64,000 nucleotides of DNA from Achromobacter xylosoxidans A8 (GCF_000165835.1 NC_014640.1:4278001-4342000); one strand, 5' to 3'. Positions 36,244 through 45,261 are shown, numbered from the stretch's first letter. The notes: generated by a model not told the origin, from the letters alone. A program made the numbers and translations.

Positions 36244-36549
36244 TCAACTCTTGTGAAGAAATTCCAGCGCGGCGCGCTCAATAGATCTGAGCGTTCCCAT
36301 GATCTCGTCCTGCTGGGCCAGATCTACCCCCCTTCGATCCATATCCGAGTAGAGGGCGTTGTAGTCCAAGCCCACCGGGCCGCCAGCACCAACGCGCCAT
36401 TGCGTATGGTTCCGGGCAAATAGGTCAAATGCAGGCGCGAGATCAGCCCATACCTCAACAGCGGGTCGTTTGAAGAGCGATGGCCGGAAACGCAGCCCGG
36501 CCTTTGCCAACGCTTCGGCGGATGGCGGCGTCCAATAGAACGCAGCCAC
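36244..36549 (-). CDS. DUF1799 protein, T-like part of the tail chaperone frameshift pair
   Basis: 101 aa read from a GTG, but more likely expressed mainly as the extension of the upstream chaperone by -1 frameshifting: slipping at 36561-36567 continues into this frame without a stop as LKGAVAAFYWTPPSAEALAK. DUF1799 proteins occupy the lambda gpT place. The gpG-gpGT ratio regulates tail assembly on the tape measure. Confidence 0.8.
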   Translation of the reverse strand: MAAFYWTPPSAEALAKAGLRFRPSLFKRPAVEVWADLAPAFDLFARNHTQWRVGAGGPVGLDYNALYSDMDRRGVDLAQQDEIMGTLRSIERAALEFLHKS

Positions 36550-36557
36550 CGCCCCCT

Positions 36558-36869
36558 TCAGTTTTTTTCACGTTCGACCCGAAGCGCTTCGTTGTAGGCC
36601 TGGACGATCGCCAGATCCGCCCCCGGCTGGTGTTGCCGCAGCGTATGAATGGAGGCATCTTCCAGCGGCATGTCAGCGTCCCAGCGCTCGATCAGGTGCA
36701 GCAGCAGATCGGCAGTGGTGATCTTCCCTTCCCGCAGCTGCCCCATCAGATCGTCGTACTCGTCCTTGGTCTTATGGCGGAACGAGACGATCAGCTTTTG
36801 GGTACGGCCCTGGCCCTTGATGGTGATAACTGCTTCAATAGCCGGATCGGCTTTGATGATGAAGGTCAT
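36558..36869 (-). CDS. Tail assembly chaperone, G-like
   Basis: 103 aa starting MTFIIKADPAIEAVITIKGQ at ATG 36869, overlapping the tail tube stop. Ends EALRVEREKN at a TGA directly after an A-run, the hallmark of the lambda G gene. Coats the tape measure during assembly with the frameshifted GT form. Confidence 0.85.
   Translation of the reverse strand: MTFIIKADPAIEAVITIKGQGRTQKLIVSFRHKTKDEYDDLMGQLREGKITTADLLLHLIERWDADMPLEDASIHTLRQHQPGADLAIVQAYNEALRVEREKN
36561..36567 (-). promoter_or_regulatory. Programmed -1 frameshift slippery site A-AAA-AAC
   Basis: On the minus strand the zero-frame codons GAA AAA AAC TGA contain the heptamer A AAA AAC. A one-base slip back gives AAA AAA, then CTG AAG GGG GCG GTG, opening the 36244-36549 frame. 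A G-rich stretch just downstream may help pausing. Confidence 0.8.
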
Positions 36870-37522
36870 TGGGCACCATCGTACGTAGTAGTTTCGGCGC
36901 GCAGAGACAGAGCGAACGTATTCTGCAGGTTCGCATTGGTGCCGCCGACAGGATTCTTGTTGAAGGACGGGAACCCGTAGTAGTACACGACGCTGCCATC
37001 CGGATAGACGCCTTCGACCACTACGGGCGACTTCAGGATGTCGGCAGCGATCAGCTCGCCGTACCACTCCTTCTTGCGGTCGTAGTCCAAGGTGAAAGTC
37101 AGGACAACCGGCGTCTTGAACGTGGGTTTCTGCAACTGCTGACTGCGGGGATCTTCGACGTACTGGTACTGGTAATTCTGTTGCTCGCCCCCGGTGATTT
37201 GCACATCCTGTATCTGATCCAAGCTGAACCAGTCGGTGACCTTGCGGAAGAAGCCTGCGCCTTTTCCCTGCGGGTAAAGCCGCTGCGGGGTCGTATCAGC
37301 CCCTTCCAGCTCGAAACTGCCAGCAGCAGCGGCTGTGGCGCGCCAGACGGTTTCGTCCAGGGCCGGCCAGCCAGAATTGACCACGAGGATGTCGCCATCG
37401 GTAGGAACCGTCACCGCAGATGCCACGGGGTTCTTGGCATTGGTGATCGCAGAAATCGCACCGATCGAGCTGATCGTCTTGGAAACGCGAAACTGCGTGC
37501 CATTGATGAAAATGGAAGACAT
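36866..37522 (-). CDS. Major tail tube protein
   Basis: 218 aa with predominantly beta segments and few charged repeats; starts MSSIFINGTQFRVSKTISSI. Located two genes before the tape measure and directly before the chaperone pair, the fixed place of the tube protein. A hairpin precedes the gene. Confidence 0.85.
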   Translation of the reverse strand: MSSIFINGTQFRVSKTISSIGAISAITNAKNPVASAVTVPTDGDILVVNSGWPALDETVWRATAAAAGSFELEGADTTPQRLYPQGKGAGFFRKVTDWFSLDQIQDVQITGGEQQNYQYQYVEDPRSQQLQKPTFKTPVVLTFTLDYDRKKEWYGELIAADILKSPVVVEGVYPDGSVVYYYGFPSFNKNPVGGTNANLQNTFALSLRAETTTYDGAQ

Positions 37523-37541
37523 ATCTTTCCCTCATAAGAAA

Positions 37542-37560
37542 GCCCGGCACAAAGCCGGGC
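37542..37560 (-). promoter_or_regulatory. Hairpin in front of the tail tube gene
   Basis: Perfect seven-bp stem GCCCGGC/GCCGGGC (37542-37548 with 37554-37560) followed by TTTCTT on the minus strand. It could be a weak terminator or an mRNA-stabilising element setting tail tube expression. Confidence 0.5.
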
Positions 37561-37583
37561 AAGGAATGAAAAATTGCGGTGTT

Positions 37584-37940
37584 TTAGGGGAGATGCCAGA
37601 TCCCAAAGTCCTGACGCGTGCCGTACTTCTTGATTGCCTCTTCGTAGAGACTGGTGGGCGAGCCGTATGGCTCCACGGCCGGAAAGTCGCTTTCGCACAG
37701 GGCGGTGCCGATCTGATCGGCGATGGAGCTCGCATGCGCCCGCGTCGTAGCCCAGACAAACACCTGCAAGCGCTGGTGCCGCTTCTCGCGGCGCTTGCCC
37801 TCGACGTACCAACGCTCTTGCCCGCCCGCGCCCTGGTAAACGATCAGCGGGAATTCCGGCTTATCCGGTGTGACATCCGGATACGCGCGCCCGCCGACCA
37901 ACGGCCCCAGCAGCGCTTTCAATTTGGACTCAAGTGTCAT
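37584..37940 (-). CDS. DUF3168 tail completion protein
   Basis: 118 aa. FPLIVYQGAGGQERWYVEGKR then RLQVFVWATTRAHASSIADQI is the DUF3168 layout (gp17/U-like). Forms the ring joining tail tube to head connector in related phages. Overlaps the HK97 gp10-like gene by 11 bases. Confidence 0.8.
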   Translation of the reverse strand: MTLESKLKALLGPLVGGRAYPDVTPDKPEFPLIVYQGAGGQERWYVEGKRREKRHQRLQVFVWATTRAHASSIADQIGTALCESDFPAVEPYGSPTSLYEEAIKKYGTRQDFGIWHLP

Positions 37941-38427
37941 CGTTCACCTCTCTGCCCGCCAGAAGCTCAGGCAGGCGCTGCCGCCCGCGCTGTATCATTG
38001 CCGCCTGTGCGCGCTCCGAGGCGGCTTCATAGGCCGGCCGCAGAAACGGATAGGCGGGCACCCACTTCGGCGTAGCCAGCCTGCGACGCTTGTCCGTGAC
38101 ATAGCTGCCGTCCGGCTTGCGGACTACGGCATAGATCTGCCAGTGTCCGAACTCCACCAAGTGGCCGTGCGGTGCCTTACGCTTGTTCCAGGTGACTGCG
38201 TACTGGACCTCCTGATCTGTCGAGTACCGTTCCCGGAAGGCAAGGTAGATGGCGGCGCCCAGAACTCCGTTGTGCGTATTCACCCGCGCCTTGGCTTCAT
38301 CCCGCAGCACCTCGCCGCCAGCGACGGCCATCGAGCGCGCCAGGCTGACCCGTGCGGGTCCTAACAGCCGATCCAAGCCCGCAGACCAGCCGGACGTATC
38401 GAACGTCGCCTGTAGACCCTTAGCCAT
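37930..38427 (-). CDS. HK97 gp10-like tail connection protein
   Basis: 165 aa. Segments LRDEAKARVNTHNGVL, APHGHLVEFGHW and PFLRPAYEAASERAQ are characteristic of the HK97-gp10 family. Head-tail joining protein. Overlaps neighbours on both sides, consistent with a tight morphogenesis operon. Confidence 0.85.
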   Translation of the reverse strand: MAKGLQATFDTSGWSAGLDRLLGPARVSLARSMAVAGGEVLRDEAKARVNTHNGVLGAAIYLAFRERYSTDQEVQYAVTWNKRKAPHGHLVEFGHWQIYAVVRKPDGSYVTDKRRRLATPKWVPAYPFLRPAYEAASERAQAAMIQRGRQRLPELLAGREVNDDT

Positions 38428-38773
38428 CGCCGCCTCCTTGCTCGCAGATCAAGTCCGTCCACTGCCGTCGCCCAAGGTCCATCCGCACATTCTTGATGTC
38501 GAAGGGATCGCCGACCGGTTGCCCGTCGTACAGCTCCAGTAGGCGCATCCCCTGGTCGATGCCGCGGCGGAACCGGATCCGGAAACTGTATGCGTTGATG
38601 GACGCGCCTATGTCTTCCTGATTGCGGGTAATGGCGCCCATACCGGTCTGACCGCGGGGATCTGCCGGTACTGTTGCAACTTCCACCCAGGATCCATTCG
38701 GCTGCCCCGCGTCGTCTTGCCCATCTTCCCGCCGTTCGATCCGAATCCAGGTGCGCAGCGTCCCAGCCCTCAT
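38420..38773 (-). CDS. Phage head closure (head-tail adaptor) protein
   Basis: 117 aa, beta-barrel type: LRTWIRIERREDGQDDAGQPNG then the SFRIRFRRGIDQGMRL segment fit the HK97 gp7/SPP1 gp16 head-closure family. Seals the portal after packaging. Confidence 0.82.
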   Translation of the reverse strand: MRAGTLRTWIRIERREDGQDDAGQPNGSWVEVATVPADPRGQTGMGAITRNQEDIGASINAYSFRIRFRRGIDQGMRLLELYDGQPVGDPFDIKNVRMDLGRRQWTDLICEQGGGDG

Positions 38774-39246
38774 GGCATCATCTCCCGCCTGTCGGCGCGC
38801 AGAAGTTCCGGCACCCCTTGAGGAAGCCGAGCGGCGCTTGCACCAACAACCACCTCTTCGCGGTTGGCATACAGATTGCCGAGCGTCAGCCGCACTGCGG
38901 CCCTGACACGAGGTGTCGCCACCATGCCGAACAGCACGCGCTGAAAGCCGATCTTCGCTTCCTTCAACCGCTCCGTCGCAAGTGCAGTTGCCATTTGACG
39001 CGCAGCCGGGTTGCCAAGATCCGCTGCGGCGGCCATGGCAGCCTCATATGCGTCCTGAGCGTCGCCGGCAGCCTGCGGCAGCGCGTCCTGCGCGGCGACG
39101 AGGTCGGCTTGCGCCGAAAAGAATGCGCGGTTGAGATGGCCTGCCACTGCGCTTTCAGCAGCGGCGAGCAAATCGCTCAGCAATGACGCGTCCGCCGGAT
39201 CGGCGTTGCAATGAGCAATGCACTCTTCAGGCGTCAGCAGTGACAT
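38770..39246 (-). CDS. Head-tail connector protein (gp6-like)
   Basis: 158 aa helical protein starting MSLLTPEECIAHCNADPADAS; matches the position and helical make-up of HK97 gp6-like connectors, with an unusual central Ala-rich insertion (residues 45-80) and the closing segment RVRAAVRLTLGNLYANREEV. Overlaps head closure by ATGA. Confidence 0.75.
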   Translation of the reverse strand: MSLLTPEECIAHCNADPADASLLSDLLAAAESAVAGHLNRAFFSAQADLVAAQDALPQAAGDAQDAYEAAMAAAADLGNPAARQMATALATERLKEAKIGFQRVLFGMVATPRVRAAVRLTLGNLYANREEVVVGASAARLPQGVPELLRADRREMMP

Positions 39247-39248
39247 GA

Positions 39249-39503
39249 TCAGTCCTTCGCGCCTTCGGCCAGCGCTACACGGAGCTTGTCGAGGCCCCAG
39301 CGTTTGTCATACTTGATCTGCGCCGCGTCCAGCTGGGCCATCAGGTCTTTCTTCTCGTCTGAATCGTCCGCACTCGCTTCCAGCACGCCCAAAGCCCGCG
39401 CGCCGGCTTCAAGTTCGGGAGGGCATTCCTCACCGGCCGAAAATTCAACCGGGTAGATAGCGCCCTTCGGCACACCCCGAAACGCCTTGATCAGCTTCGC
39501 CAT
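39249..39503 (-). CDS. Small head-region protein with HeH/LEM-like tail
   Basis: 84 aa. The N-terminal half starts MAKLIKAFRGVPKGAIYPVE; the C-terminal MAQLDAAQIKYDKRWGLDKL resembles the HeH/LEM helix-extension-helix motif found in small capsid-adjacent phage proteins. Between capsid and connector. Role unknown. Confidence 0.65.
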   Translation of the reverse strand: MAKLIKAFRGVPKGAIYPVEFSAGEECPPELEAGARALGVLEASADDSDEKKDLMAQLDAAQIKYDKRWGLDKLRVALAEGAKD

Positions 39504-39520
39504 ATAACTCTCCTGAGATG

Positions 39521-39547
39521 GGGAAGGACGCCGGCCGGCGCCTTCCC
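39521..39547 (-). promoter_or_regulatory. Strong hairpin after the capsid gene
   Basis: GGGAAGG pairs with CCTTCCC (39521-39527 with 39541-39547) around an inner CGCCGG/CCGGCG stem with one bulged base. No T-run follows, so it is more likely an mRNA-stabilising or processing element than a terminator. Confidence 0.5.
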
Positions 39548-39554
39548 GCGGTAT

Positions 39555-40799
39555 TTAGTCCGCAGCGACCGTCATGGCACGCATCGGCTCGGGGTTATGC
39601 ACTCCGCCCCCGACGCGCTTGGTCGTGTAGAACAGCACGTACGGCTTGTTCGTGTACGGGTCACGCAACACCCGCACGCCCACGCGATCGAAGATGGTGT
39701 AAGTGCGCTTGAAGTCGCCGAACAGCACCGGCGTTGCGCCGGCCACCGCATCCGGCATGTCAGGAACTTCGGTCAGCGGGAAGCCACCCACGGTGGCGGG
39801 TTGACCGGCGACGAAGGACGGCTGCCACAGGTAGTTGCCTTGACCATCCTTCAACTTGCGGACCTGGCCCTGCGTCTTACGGTTCATCGCGAAGCGCGCG
39901 TTGCCCGTGAATGCCGAAGGCAGGTCATAGATGAGGTCGATGATGCCGTCCGAAGTGATGGCCGCCGCCGCACCGCTATTCACCACCTTGATCGCGCCGA
40001 ACGGATGCTTGGCCGCATTGGCGCCGCCGGCAATATAGGTCAGAATCCCGAAGGGCTTGTTCGTGCCGTTGCCCGACACGTAAGCCAGGCCCTCCTGCTT
40101 GGAAAACTCGGTTTCCACTTCCCCGCCCAGCCAGCTTTCCAGGTTGATCGCCGCATCGTCGAGCAGCTGCTGCGTTGCGGCGGGGTTTGCGTAGAGCTCC
40201 CCCCAGCCGAAGCCCAGCGAAGCAAAGCCGGCGGTGTTGGTCTGCGGCCGGGGGTCCGTCTCGCCGACCCAGCCCGAGGCCGTACCGCCCAGGTTGTAGA
40301 GCTTGGTCAGACCCGCGCCCGACACGGGCTGCACCGTCGCCAACTGGCGCATCGGCGACACCAGCACCAGTTTGTCGGTGATGGTGCGATCCCACTCCAC
40401 CGGGGCCAGATAACCGCCCTCATCTGCGGCGCCCTTGTTCAGCGCCGCCTGCACGTCGCCCTTTTTGAAGTGAGCGTTGAAGGCGTCGCTGTATTCGGAG
40501 TCCTTCAGGCGCTGACCGGTGCCGTCGCCCATCTGCGCCGACGCAATCTTCATGTTTGCGTCGTCGATGGCCGATTGAAGCCGGGAGATGTCCGCGTTGA
40601 TCTTTTCGACCTTGAAGGCCTGAAGCGCATCATGCGTGCCCTTCTTGACCTCATCCAGCTGCTTGGAGTGTTCGTCTTTGAACGTGGCGAACGCTTGGTT
40701 CAGCTGTTCGATGAGGGCCTTCACCTCACCCGGGCCGCCAGCATCGGCGCGTACGGAAACCAGCCCGCGGGGGACGCGGGCATTCGATTGTTGCTTCAT
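39555..40799 (-). CDS. HK97-family major capsid protein
   Basis: 414 aa. An N-terminal coiled-coil delta/scaffold domain (about residues 25-90), probably removed by the ClpP-like protease encoded next door, then the HK97 fold: AADEGGYLAPVEWDRTI, the E-loop/A-domain segments, and FGDFKRTYTIFDRVGVRVLRDPY near the C-terminus. Builds the icosahedral shell. Confidence 0.93.
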   Translation of the reverse strand: MKQQSNARVPRGLVSVRADAGGPGEVKALIEQLNQAFATFKDEHSKQLDEVKKGTHDALQAFKVEKINADISRLQSAIDDANMKIASAQMGDGTGQRLKDSEYSDAFNAHFKKGDVQAALNKGAADEGGYLAPVEWDRTITDKLVLVSPMRQLATVQPVSGAGLTKLYNLGGTASGWVGETDPRPQTNTAGFASLGFGWGELYANPAATQQLLDDAAINLESWLGGEVETEFSKQEGLAYVSGNGTNKPFGILTYIAGGANAAKHPFGAIKVVNSGAAAAITSDGIIDLIYDLPSAFTGNARFAMNRKTQGQVRKLKDGQGNYLWQPSFVAGQPATVGGFPLTEVPDMPDAVAGATPVLFGDFKRTYTIFDRVGVRVLRDPYTNKPYVLFYTTKRVGGGVHNPEPMRAMTVAAD

Positions 40800-40801
40800 G
40801 T

Positions 40802-41641
40802 TTAACCTCGCAGGGTTGAAAGTGTGGTTTGCAGCAGGGCTGCTACGTCGTCACCAGCGCACGGCGTGGTGGTTGTGGCAGCGCTCGGCTTGCCGGAAAA
40901 AAGTGCTTTGAATGTGTCGCGACGGGAGGTACGGCTATATCCGGCGCGCGCCATTGCGGCTTCCACCTGGGCCAAGGCCCGCCGTTCCCCGCTCGATTGC
41001 GGTTGCTCGATAACCGCGGCGCCATCCAGTAGCCCGGTGGCGAAACCATCCTCCACCGCCTGATCAGCGCCGATCCAGGTTTCCTTATCCATAAGGGCTG
41101 CGGCCTGTTTCGACGTCAAACCCGTTCGGGCTGCGTAAACCTGGGCCATCGCTTCATCGAACGGCTCCAGCTTCGCGGCTGCGTCGACCAGGTCGTGCCG
41201 GTTTCCAATGGCTACTGCCCAGGCGTTGTGGATCATCAGGAACGATCCCTGCCCCATTAGGATGTCATCGCCCGCCATCGCAATTACCGATGCGGCCGAC
41301 GCTGCCAGCCCCAACACCTTGATGGTTACCTTGGCCTTGTGCTCGCGCAGCGCGTTGTAGATCGCAACCCCTTCGAAGAAATTGCCGCCGGGTGAATTCA
41401 CGTTCACCGTCACGTCACGGGCCCCGACAGAACGCAGCGCGGCCTGAATACGCTTGACCGTTACGCCGCTGCCATCCCAGGTTTCCCCGATGGCGTCGTA
41501 GATGGAAATGGTGGCGTCTTCGTCCGTGCCGGCGGCGCGCACTTGGGGCGCCCACCGCTCCAGCGCGTCCGGGCGCAGATCGAAGTCGGCGGCACCCAGA
41601 CGGGCGTCCGCCTTGATCTCAGGCAGTTGCAGCAAGCTCAT
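40802..41641 (-). CDS. ClpP-like head maturation protease (S14)
   Basis: 279 aa starting MSLLQLPEIKADARLG at ATG 41641 with AAGGA upstream. NVNSPGGNFFEGVAIYNAL, the Ser in GLAASAASVIAMAG and the His in MIHNAWAVAIGN are the ClpP-type active-site blocks. Cleaves the capsid scaffold domain. Its start lies 23 bases inside the portal gene. Confidence 0.9.
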   Translation of the reverse strand: MSLLQLPEIKADARLGAADFDLRPDALERWAPQVRAAGTDEDATISIYDAIGETWDGSGVTVKRIQAALRSVGARDVTVNVNSPGGNFFEGVAIYNALREHKAKVTIKVLGLAASAASVIAMAGDDILMGQGSFLMIHNAWAVAIGNRHDLVDAAAKLEPFDEAMAQVYAARTGLTSKQAAALMDKETWIGADQAVEDGFATGLLDGAAVIEQPQSSGERRALAQVEAAMARAGYSRTSRRDTFKALFSGKPSAATTTTPCAGDDVAALLQTTLSTLRG

Positions 41642-42905
41642 TGGATTTTCCTTTTTGGGTAATGGGATCGCGTAGCTTGTTTGCCTGCGGGTCATCGCTC
41701 GCCGGCAGGTCTGACAGGTCGCGGATCTCGTTCTGCCACATCCACGGGGCATGACCGCCGGCGCCGGACGCTTTGGCGAAGTAGTCCGCCTGGTCCTTCA
41801 ACGTGCCGCGCATCAGAGCCCGCTCGTTGAACTTGTAGGCCAGCTGGTCCAGTTCCTCGTCAGTCAGAAAGGTGCGCATCGCCGCCTGTTCCCACGCCGT
41901 GAACCAGAACTGCAGCCCGTACTGCACGAAGAAGATTCCCAACTGCTCGATGCCCGACCCCCAACTGGTGTCGTCCATCATCAAGAGGGGCCGCGGCACG
42001 CCGAAGGCGCGCGCTACCTCTTCAATCTGGGCGTTGCGGTTCTCGATGTGCTGCGCTTCGGCTGCGGTCACCTTGAACTTGTTTGCCTTGGCGCCTTCCT
42101 CCAACAACATCCAGCGCTCAGCGTTCTCAGCACCCGCAAAATCCGTGTCCAGGGAATTGCGCATCCGCCCGTAGGCCGTATCCGATAGCGCCTTGGGCAC
42201 CTCCACGGCGCCGCCCGCCAGGTTGCCCGTCCGAAATACGCGGCCAGCGGCGCGCTCGGCGTCGCGCGCCAGTGAGATGGCATCGCGCGCGAGCTTCATA
42301 CGGCCCAGCCCTTCCACCCCATCAATGGTGATGTCCCGCAGGTGGAACACCTCCTTCTGCGATAGCTTTACCTGCTGGCCATCCGGCCGGGTGTACGTGT
42401 AACGCATCTCCCAGCCCACAAGCTCGGCCTTGACGGACCCGAGCGCCATTGGCACCAGGGCGATCGGCCTGCCAGCTGACCAGATAACCCTGGCGTAGGC
42501 ATTGCCTTGCTGCAGGACATGCAGCTGCATCATGCTTTTGAATTCGAAGGGCGTTTGCCACCCGTTCGGCTTCAGCTTCATCAGCCGATAGCCCGGGTGG
42601 TCTTTCGCTGGCGCCTTGGATGCGTCGTTTCGAATCAGGTTGAGCGGCAGCATGCCAAGTGAAGTGACGATCAGCGACACGCACCGCAGTGCGGCCATGT
42701 TCCGTAGCGACTCGACCCGGCTGTTGTAGTCGCCGCTGCGGATGTATTCCAGCAGCGCTGGATCATCCAAGCCTCGGAACGCCTGCCCCCTGGGCTGCGC
42801 CGACGCCTGCGCGCTTTCTAGCGCAATGGTGGGCTCAAGCCGCGGGCCGGCTTCAGGCGCCGACTCGTCCGCCGAGCCGCCCAGAAAGCGGTCCAGTAAT
42901 TTCAT
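41619..42905 (-). CDS. HK97-family portal protein
   Basis: 428 aa. Core segments AALRCVSLIVTSLGMLPLNL, LHVLQQGNAYARVI, EVFHLRDITIDGVEGLGRM and FGVPRPLLMM are characteristic of the HK97 portal. Dodecameric ring at the vertex for DNA entry. Between TerL and the protease, as in HK97. Confidence 0.93.
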   Translation of the reverse strand: MKLLDRFLGGSADESAPEAGPRLEPTIALESAQASAQPRGQAFRGLDDPALLEYIRSGDYNSRVESLRNMAALRCVSLIVTSLGMLPLNLIRNDASKAPAKDHPGYRLMKLKPNGWQTPFEFKSMMQLHVLQQGNAYARVIWSAGRPIALVPMALGSVKAELVGWEMRYTYTRPDGQQVKLSQKEVFHLRDITIDGVEGLGRMKLARDAISLARDAERAAGRVFRTGNLAGGAVEVPKALSDTAYGRMRNSLDTDFAGAENAERWMLLEEGAKANKFKVTAAEAQHIENRNAQIEEVARAFGVPRPLLMMDDTSWGSGIEQLGIFFVQYGLQFWFTAWEQAAMRTFLTDEELDQLAYKFNERALMRGTLKDQADYFAKASGAGGHAPWMWQNEIRDLSDLPASDDPQANKLRDPITQKGKSNELAATA

Positions 42906-42913
42906 GGGTTCTC

Positions 42914-44620
42914 TCAGATAAATCGAATCCCGCGGGACTCGTATACCGACCGGCCGGAGGCCTCGGGATTAAGGACCATCAATTGCGCTGCATCGAATGT
43001 CGCCATCAAGGGATCAATCTTCGCGGTGCCGCTCGCCTGCTTGGTAATCAAGATGCCGTTGGCGCGCAGTTCGATACGAGCATTGCCCACAGCCCAAGAC
43101 ATCAGAGCCTGATCGCCATGTACGAAGGTGCCTTCGGCAAGCTTGCGCTCCACTGTCTTGATGATGCCGCCCAGCTTCCAGCCCTGCGACACACCGACGA
43201 TCAATTCCTCGGGGATTTCAGCCTCTACCAGCGCGTCATTGAAGGTCACGCCGTTTTGGTCGGCACCGATGCCACATTTCTCGGGGAACAAGCCAGCGTC
43301 GTACACCTGGCGGATGAGGGCCGCCAGTTCTGCGGTGTCATCGCCGATCTGCTTGACTATGACCAACTCGCCAGCCCGTTCGAAGTCGCGCAACCTGGGT
43401 TCAATCTCTTTGCGGCGCTCCAGAACAGACGGGTGCGCCCAGGCTCGCGCCCAATGCAGCCAGTTTCCCGTCCCACGCTCGCGCCCTAGAAATGCCAGGC
43501 CCAGCAGGTCATCCAGGCCACCGCCGTCGATACCGGCCGTGACAACTTCGGAACGCTCCATCAGCGCGCGAAGCGTCAGTACTCGCTTCCCCCGCTTTAG
43601 CCAGTGATCAGCACCTGCCCAACGGCCAGAACGCAGGTTCAGCCCGATCTCGACATTCAGATGCTTGGCAAGAAATTGTTGGAATGCTCCGTCCGTTCTG
43701 GCCTGCAATAGCTTGAGCTGATCCCCCAACCATTCGGCGCTGACCGAGCGGCCGAGGTTCGGATTGGTGATGTAGAAGTTCGCCGGGTCGAGATAGGCTT
43801 TTGCCTCGACCATTTCTTCCGGAAACTCGTACAGGATGCCGAGCGTCTTCGGATCGACCACGCGCCCGTCTCGCACATCGCGCCAGTAGGCGAGCTTTTC
43901 TTTGAAGACACCCGCCGGCGGCTCATCGCTTTGCGTCGTCAGGTAGATGACCCAACCTTCATCCCGGGATATCTGGCCTCCCAGCGCCTCAAGGAACATC
44001 GCCACGGCGTTCGCCCGCTTGCCAAACAGCCAAAGCTCGTCAACTAGAATGCGGCCCGATTTCTTGCCCGACACCGTGTCGGTGTCGGCGGCGACCACCT
44101 TCAGGCTGTTGCGCGTCGTCCGGTGCGTAATGGTGCGAACGTGGTCCTGGACGTGGAACATGTCCGATAGCTCCTCATCGGCCCGAATCATTGCTGCGGC
44201 CGGCTTGAAGCTGTTGTCTGCCACCTCCTTTGTCGGCGCCAGAATCAGGTGTTCCTCTTCCTGGCGCCAGCAGATGATGACCGCCGTCAGCATGATGCCG
44301 GCGGCAATGGTGGATTTCGTGTTCTTCTTGCTGATGAGCAGGCCATACTCACGGATCAGCTGCTTACCCGTGTCCGCCTCATAGCCACCAAAGATGGCGC
44401 GAACGAAGTCAAACACCCATTCTTCGGAGCATTCGCCAAACGTCTGGTGCCGGTATTCGCCGATGGCATCGTCATAGACCTGCGGCAGGTCAACCACCTT
44501 CAGCTGCTTGAAGATGCCCAACGCATACTCGGCCTGGTCAGGGAATATTGGTGGCGGAATAATCGACTTGCGCGCCCGTAGCCGATCTGCCCAGTCTGGG
44601 CACGCAGTTGTCCAGGCCAT
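42914..44620 (-). CDS. Terminase large subunit
   Basis: 568 aa starting MAWTTACPDWADRLRARK at ATG 44620 (AAGGGG upstream). Walker A variant LISKKNTKST, Walker B plus catalytic Glu ILVDELWLFG, coupling segment YLTTQSDEP, and nuclease acidic cluster TAGIDGGGLDD. ATP-driven packaging motor and genome-end nuclease. A preceding HNH gene suggests a cos-type HK97-like packaging module. Confidence 0.93.
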   Translation of the reverse strand: MAWTTACPDWADRLRARKSIIPPPIFPDQAEYALGIFKQLKVVDLPQVYDDAIGEYRHQTFGECSEEWVFDFVRAIFGGYEADTGKQLIREYGLLISKKNTKSTIAAGIMLTAVIICWRQEEEHLILAPTKEVADNSFKPAAAMIRADEELSDMFHVQDHVRTITHRTTRNSLKVVAADTDTVSGKKSGRILVDELWLFGKRANAVAMFLEALGGQISRDEGWVIYLTTQSDEPPAGVFKEKLAYWRDVRDGRVVDPKTLGILYEFPEEMVEAKAYLDPANFYITNPNLGRSVSAEWLGDQLKLLQARTDGAFQQFLAKHLNVEIGLNLRSGRWAGADHWLKRGKRVLTLRALMERSEVVTAGIDGGGLDDLLGLAFLGRERGTGNWLHWARAWAHPSVLERRKEIEPRLRDFERAGELVIVKQIGDDTAELAALIRQVYDAGLFPEKCGIGADQNGVTFNDALVEAEIPEELIVGVSQGWKLGGIIKTVERKLAEGTFVHGDQALMSWAVGNARIELRANGILITKQASGTAKIDPLMATFDAAQLMVLNPEASGRSVYESRGIRFI

Positions 44621-44624
44621 TCGC

Positions 44625-45086
44625 TTACCCCTTCCCGACCACGCGCAGAAGCGGCGGGCGCGGCGGCGCTCCGAACTTGCCTCCGGCCACTGCATCGCCC
44701 GCCGCCTTCTTCTTGGCGTCTTTCTTGCCCTGTTCCCCAATCTTTCCATGGACGTAGGGAACCCACGCTTTTGCCGCATCGACCCGCAGCTTCATGTCCT
44801 GCTCAGGATCGTTCGCGACTGCCTTCAGGAACTCCAGGGGATCGGAGTAAAGCTTGCCCAGATCCGGCAGCGAAATCTCCGTCCCAGTGGCCGCGGCCTC
44901 TTCCTTCAATTTGTTAACTTGTTTAACACGACCGAGAGCTTCCTGAACGTCCTTGTCTTTCATCAGGCGGGACGCTGCAACGGCCGCCCCTTTTTCGCTG
45001 TAACCCGCATGGATAGCGGCTTTCGCACCGGACAGGCCCGACTGCAACGCCTGCACAAAGCGGCGCTTTTTGTCGGTTAATGCCAT
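44625..45086 (-). CDS. Terminase small subunit
   Basis: 153 aa starting MALTDKKRRFVQALQSG at ATG 45086. N-terminal HTH (SGAKAAIHAGYSEKGAAVAASRLMKD) that recognises the packaging site, central oligomerisation helices, and a basic C-terminus. TerL follows after four bases. Confidence 0.88.
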   Translation of the reverse strand: MALTDKKRRFVQALQSGLSGAKAAIHAGYSEKGAAVAASRLMKDKDVQEALGRVKQVNKLKEEAAATGTEISLPDLGKLYSDPLEFLKAVANDPEQDMKLRVDAAKAWVPYVHGKIGEQGKKDAKKKAAGDAVAGGKFGAPPRPPLLRVVGKG

Positions 45087-45261
45087 TAACAATCTCGGTT
45101 AACAAATCCGGTTAAGGGGAAATTTTCCGCGCATGAGGGAACAGGTGGTTTCCGGAAGGCATACCCGCCAGACTTTCACCCCGCCCCCCCGTTGCCATGG
45201 CCCATTACGCCCGTGCACAGGCCTGCCAGGACGCGATCCTAGACGCGCTAGGGTCGCGCCA
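45087..45261. other. Gap before terS; candidate cos region
   Basis: No gene. The gap holds TTAAC repeats and a C8 run at 45183-45190. In HK97-like cos phages with an HNH gene, cos lies close to terS, so the packaging site may be here; I cannot identify the cut site from sequence alone. Confidence 0.3.

Noticed and set aside
39597..40805. 402-codon open frame opposite the capsid gene
   Set aside because: Antisense shadow of the HK97 capsid gene; translation has no domain character.
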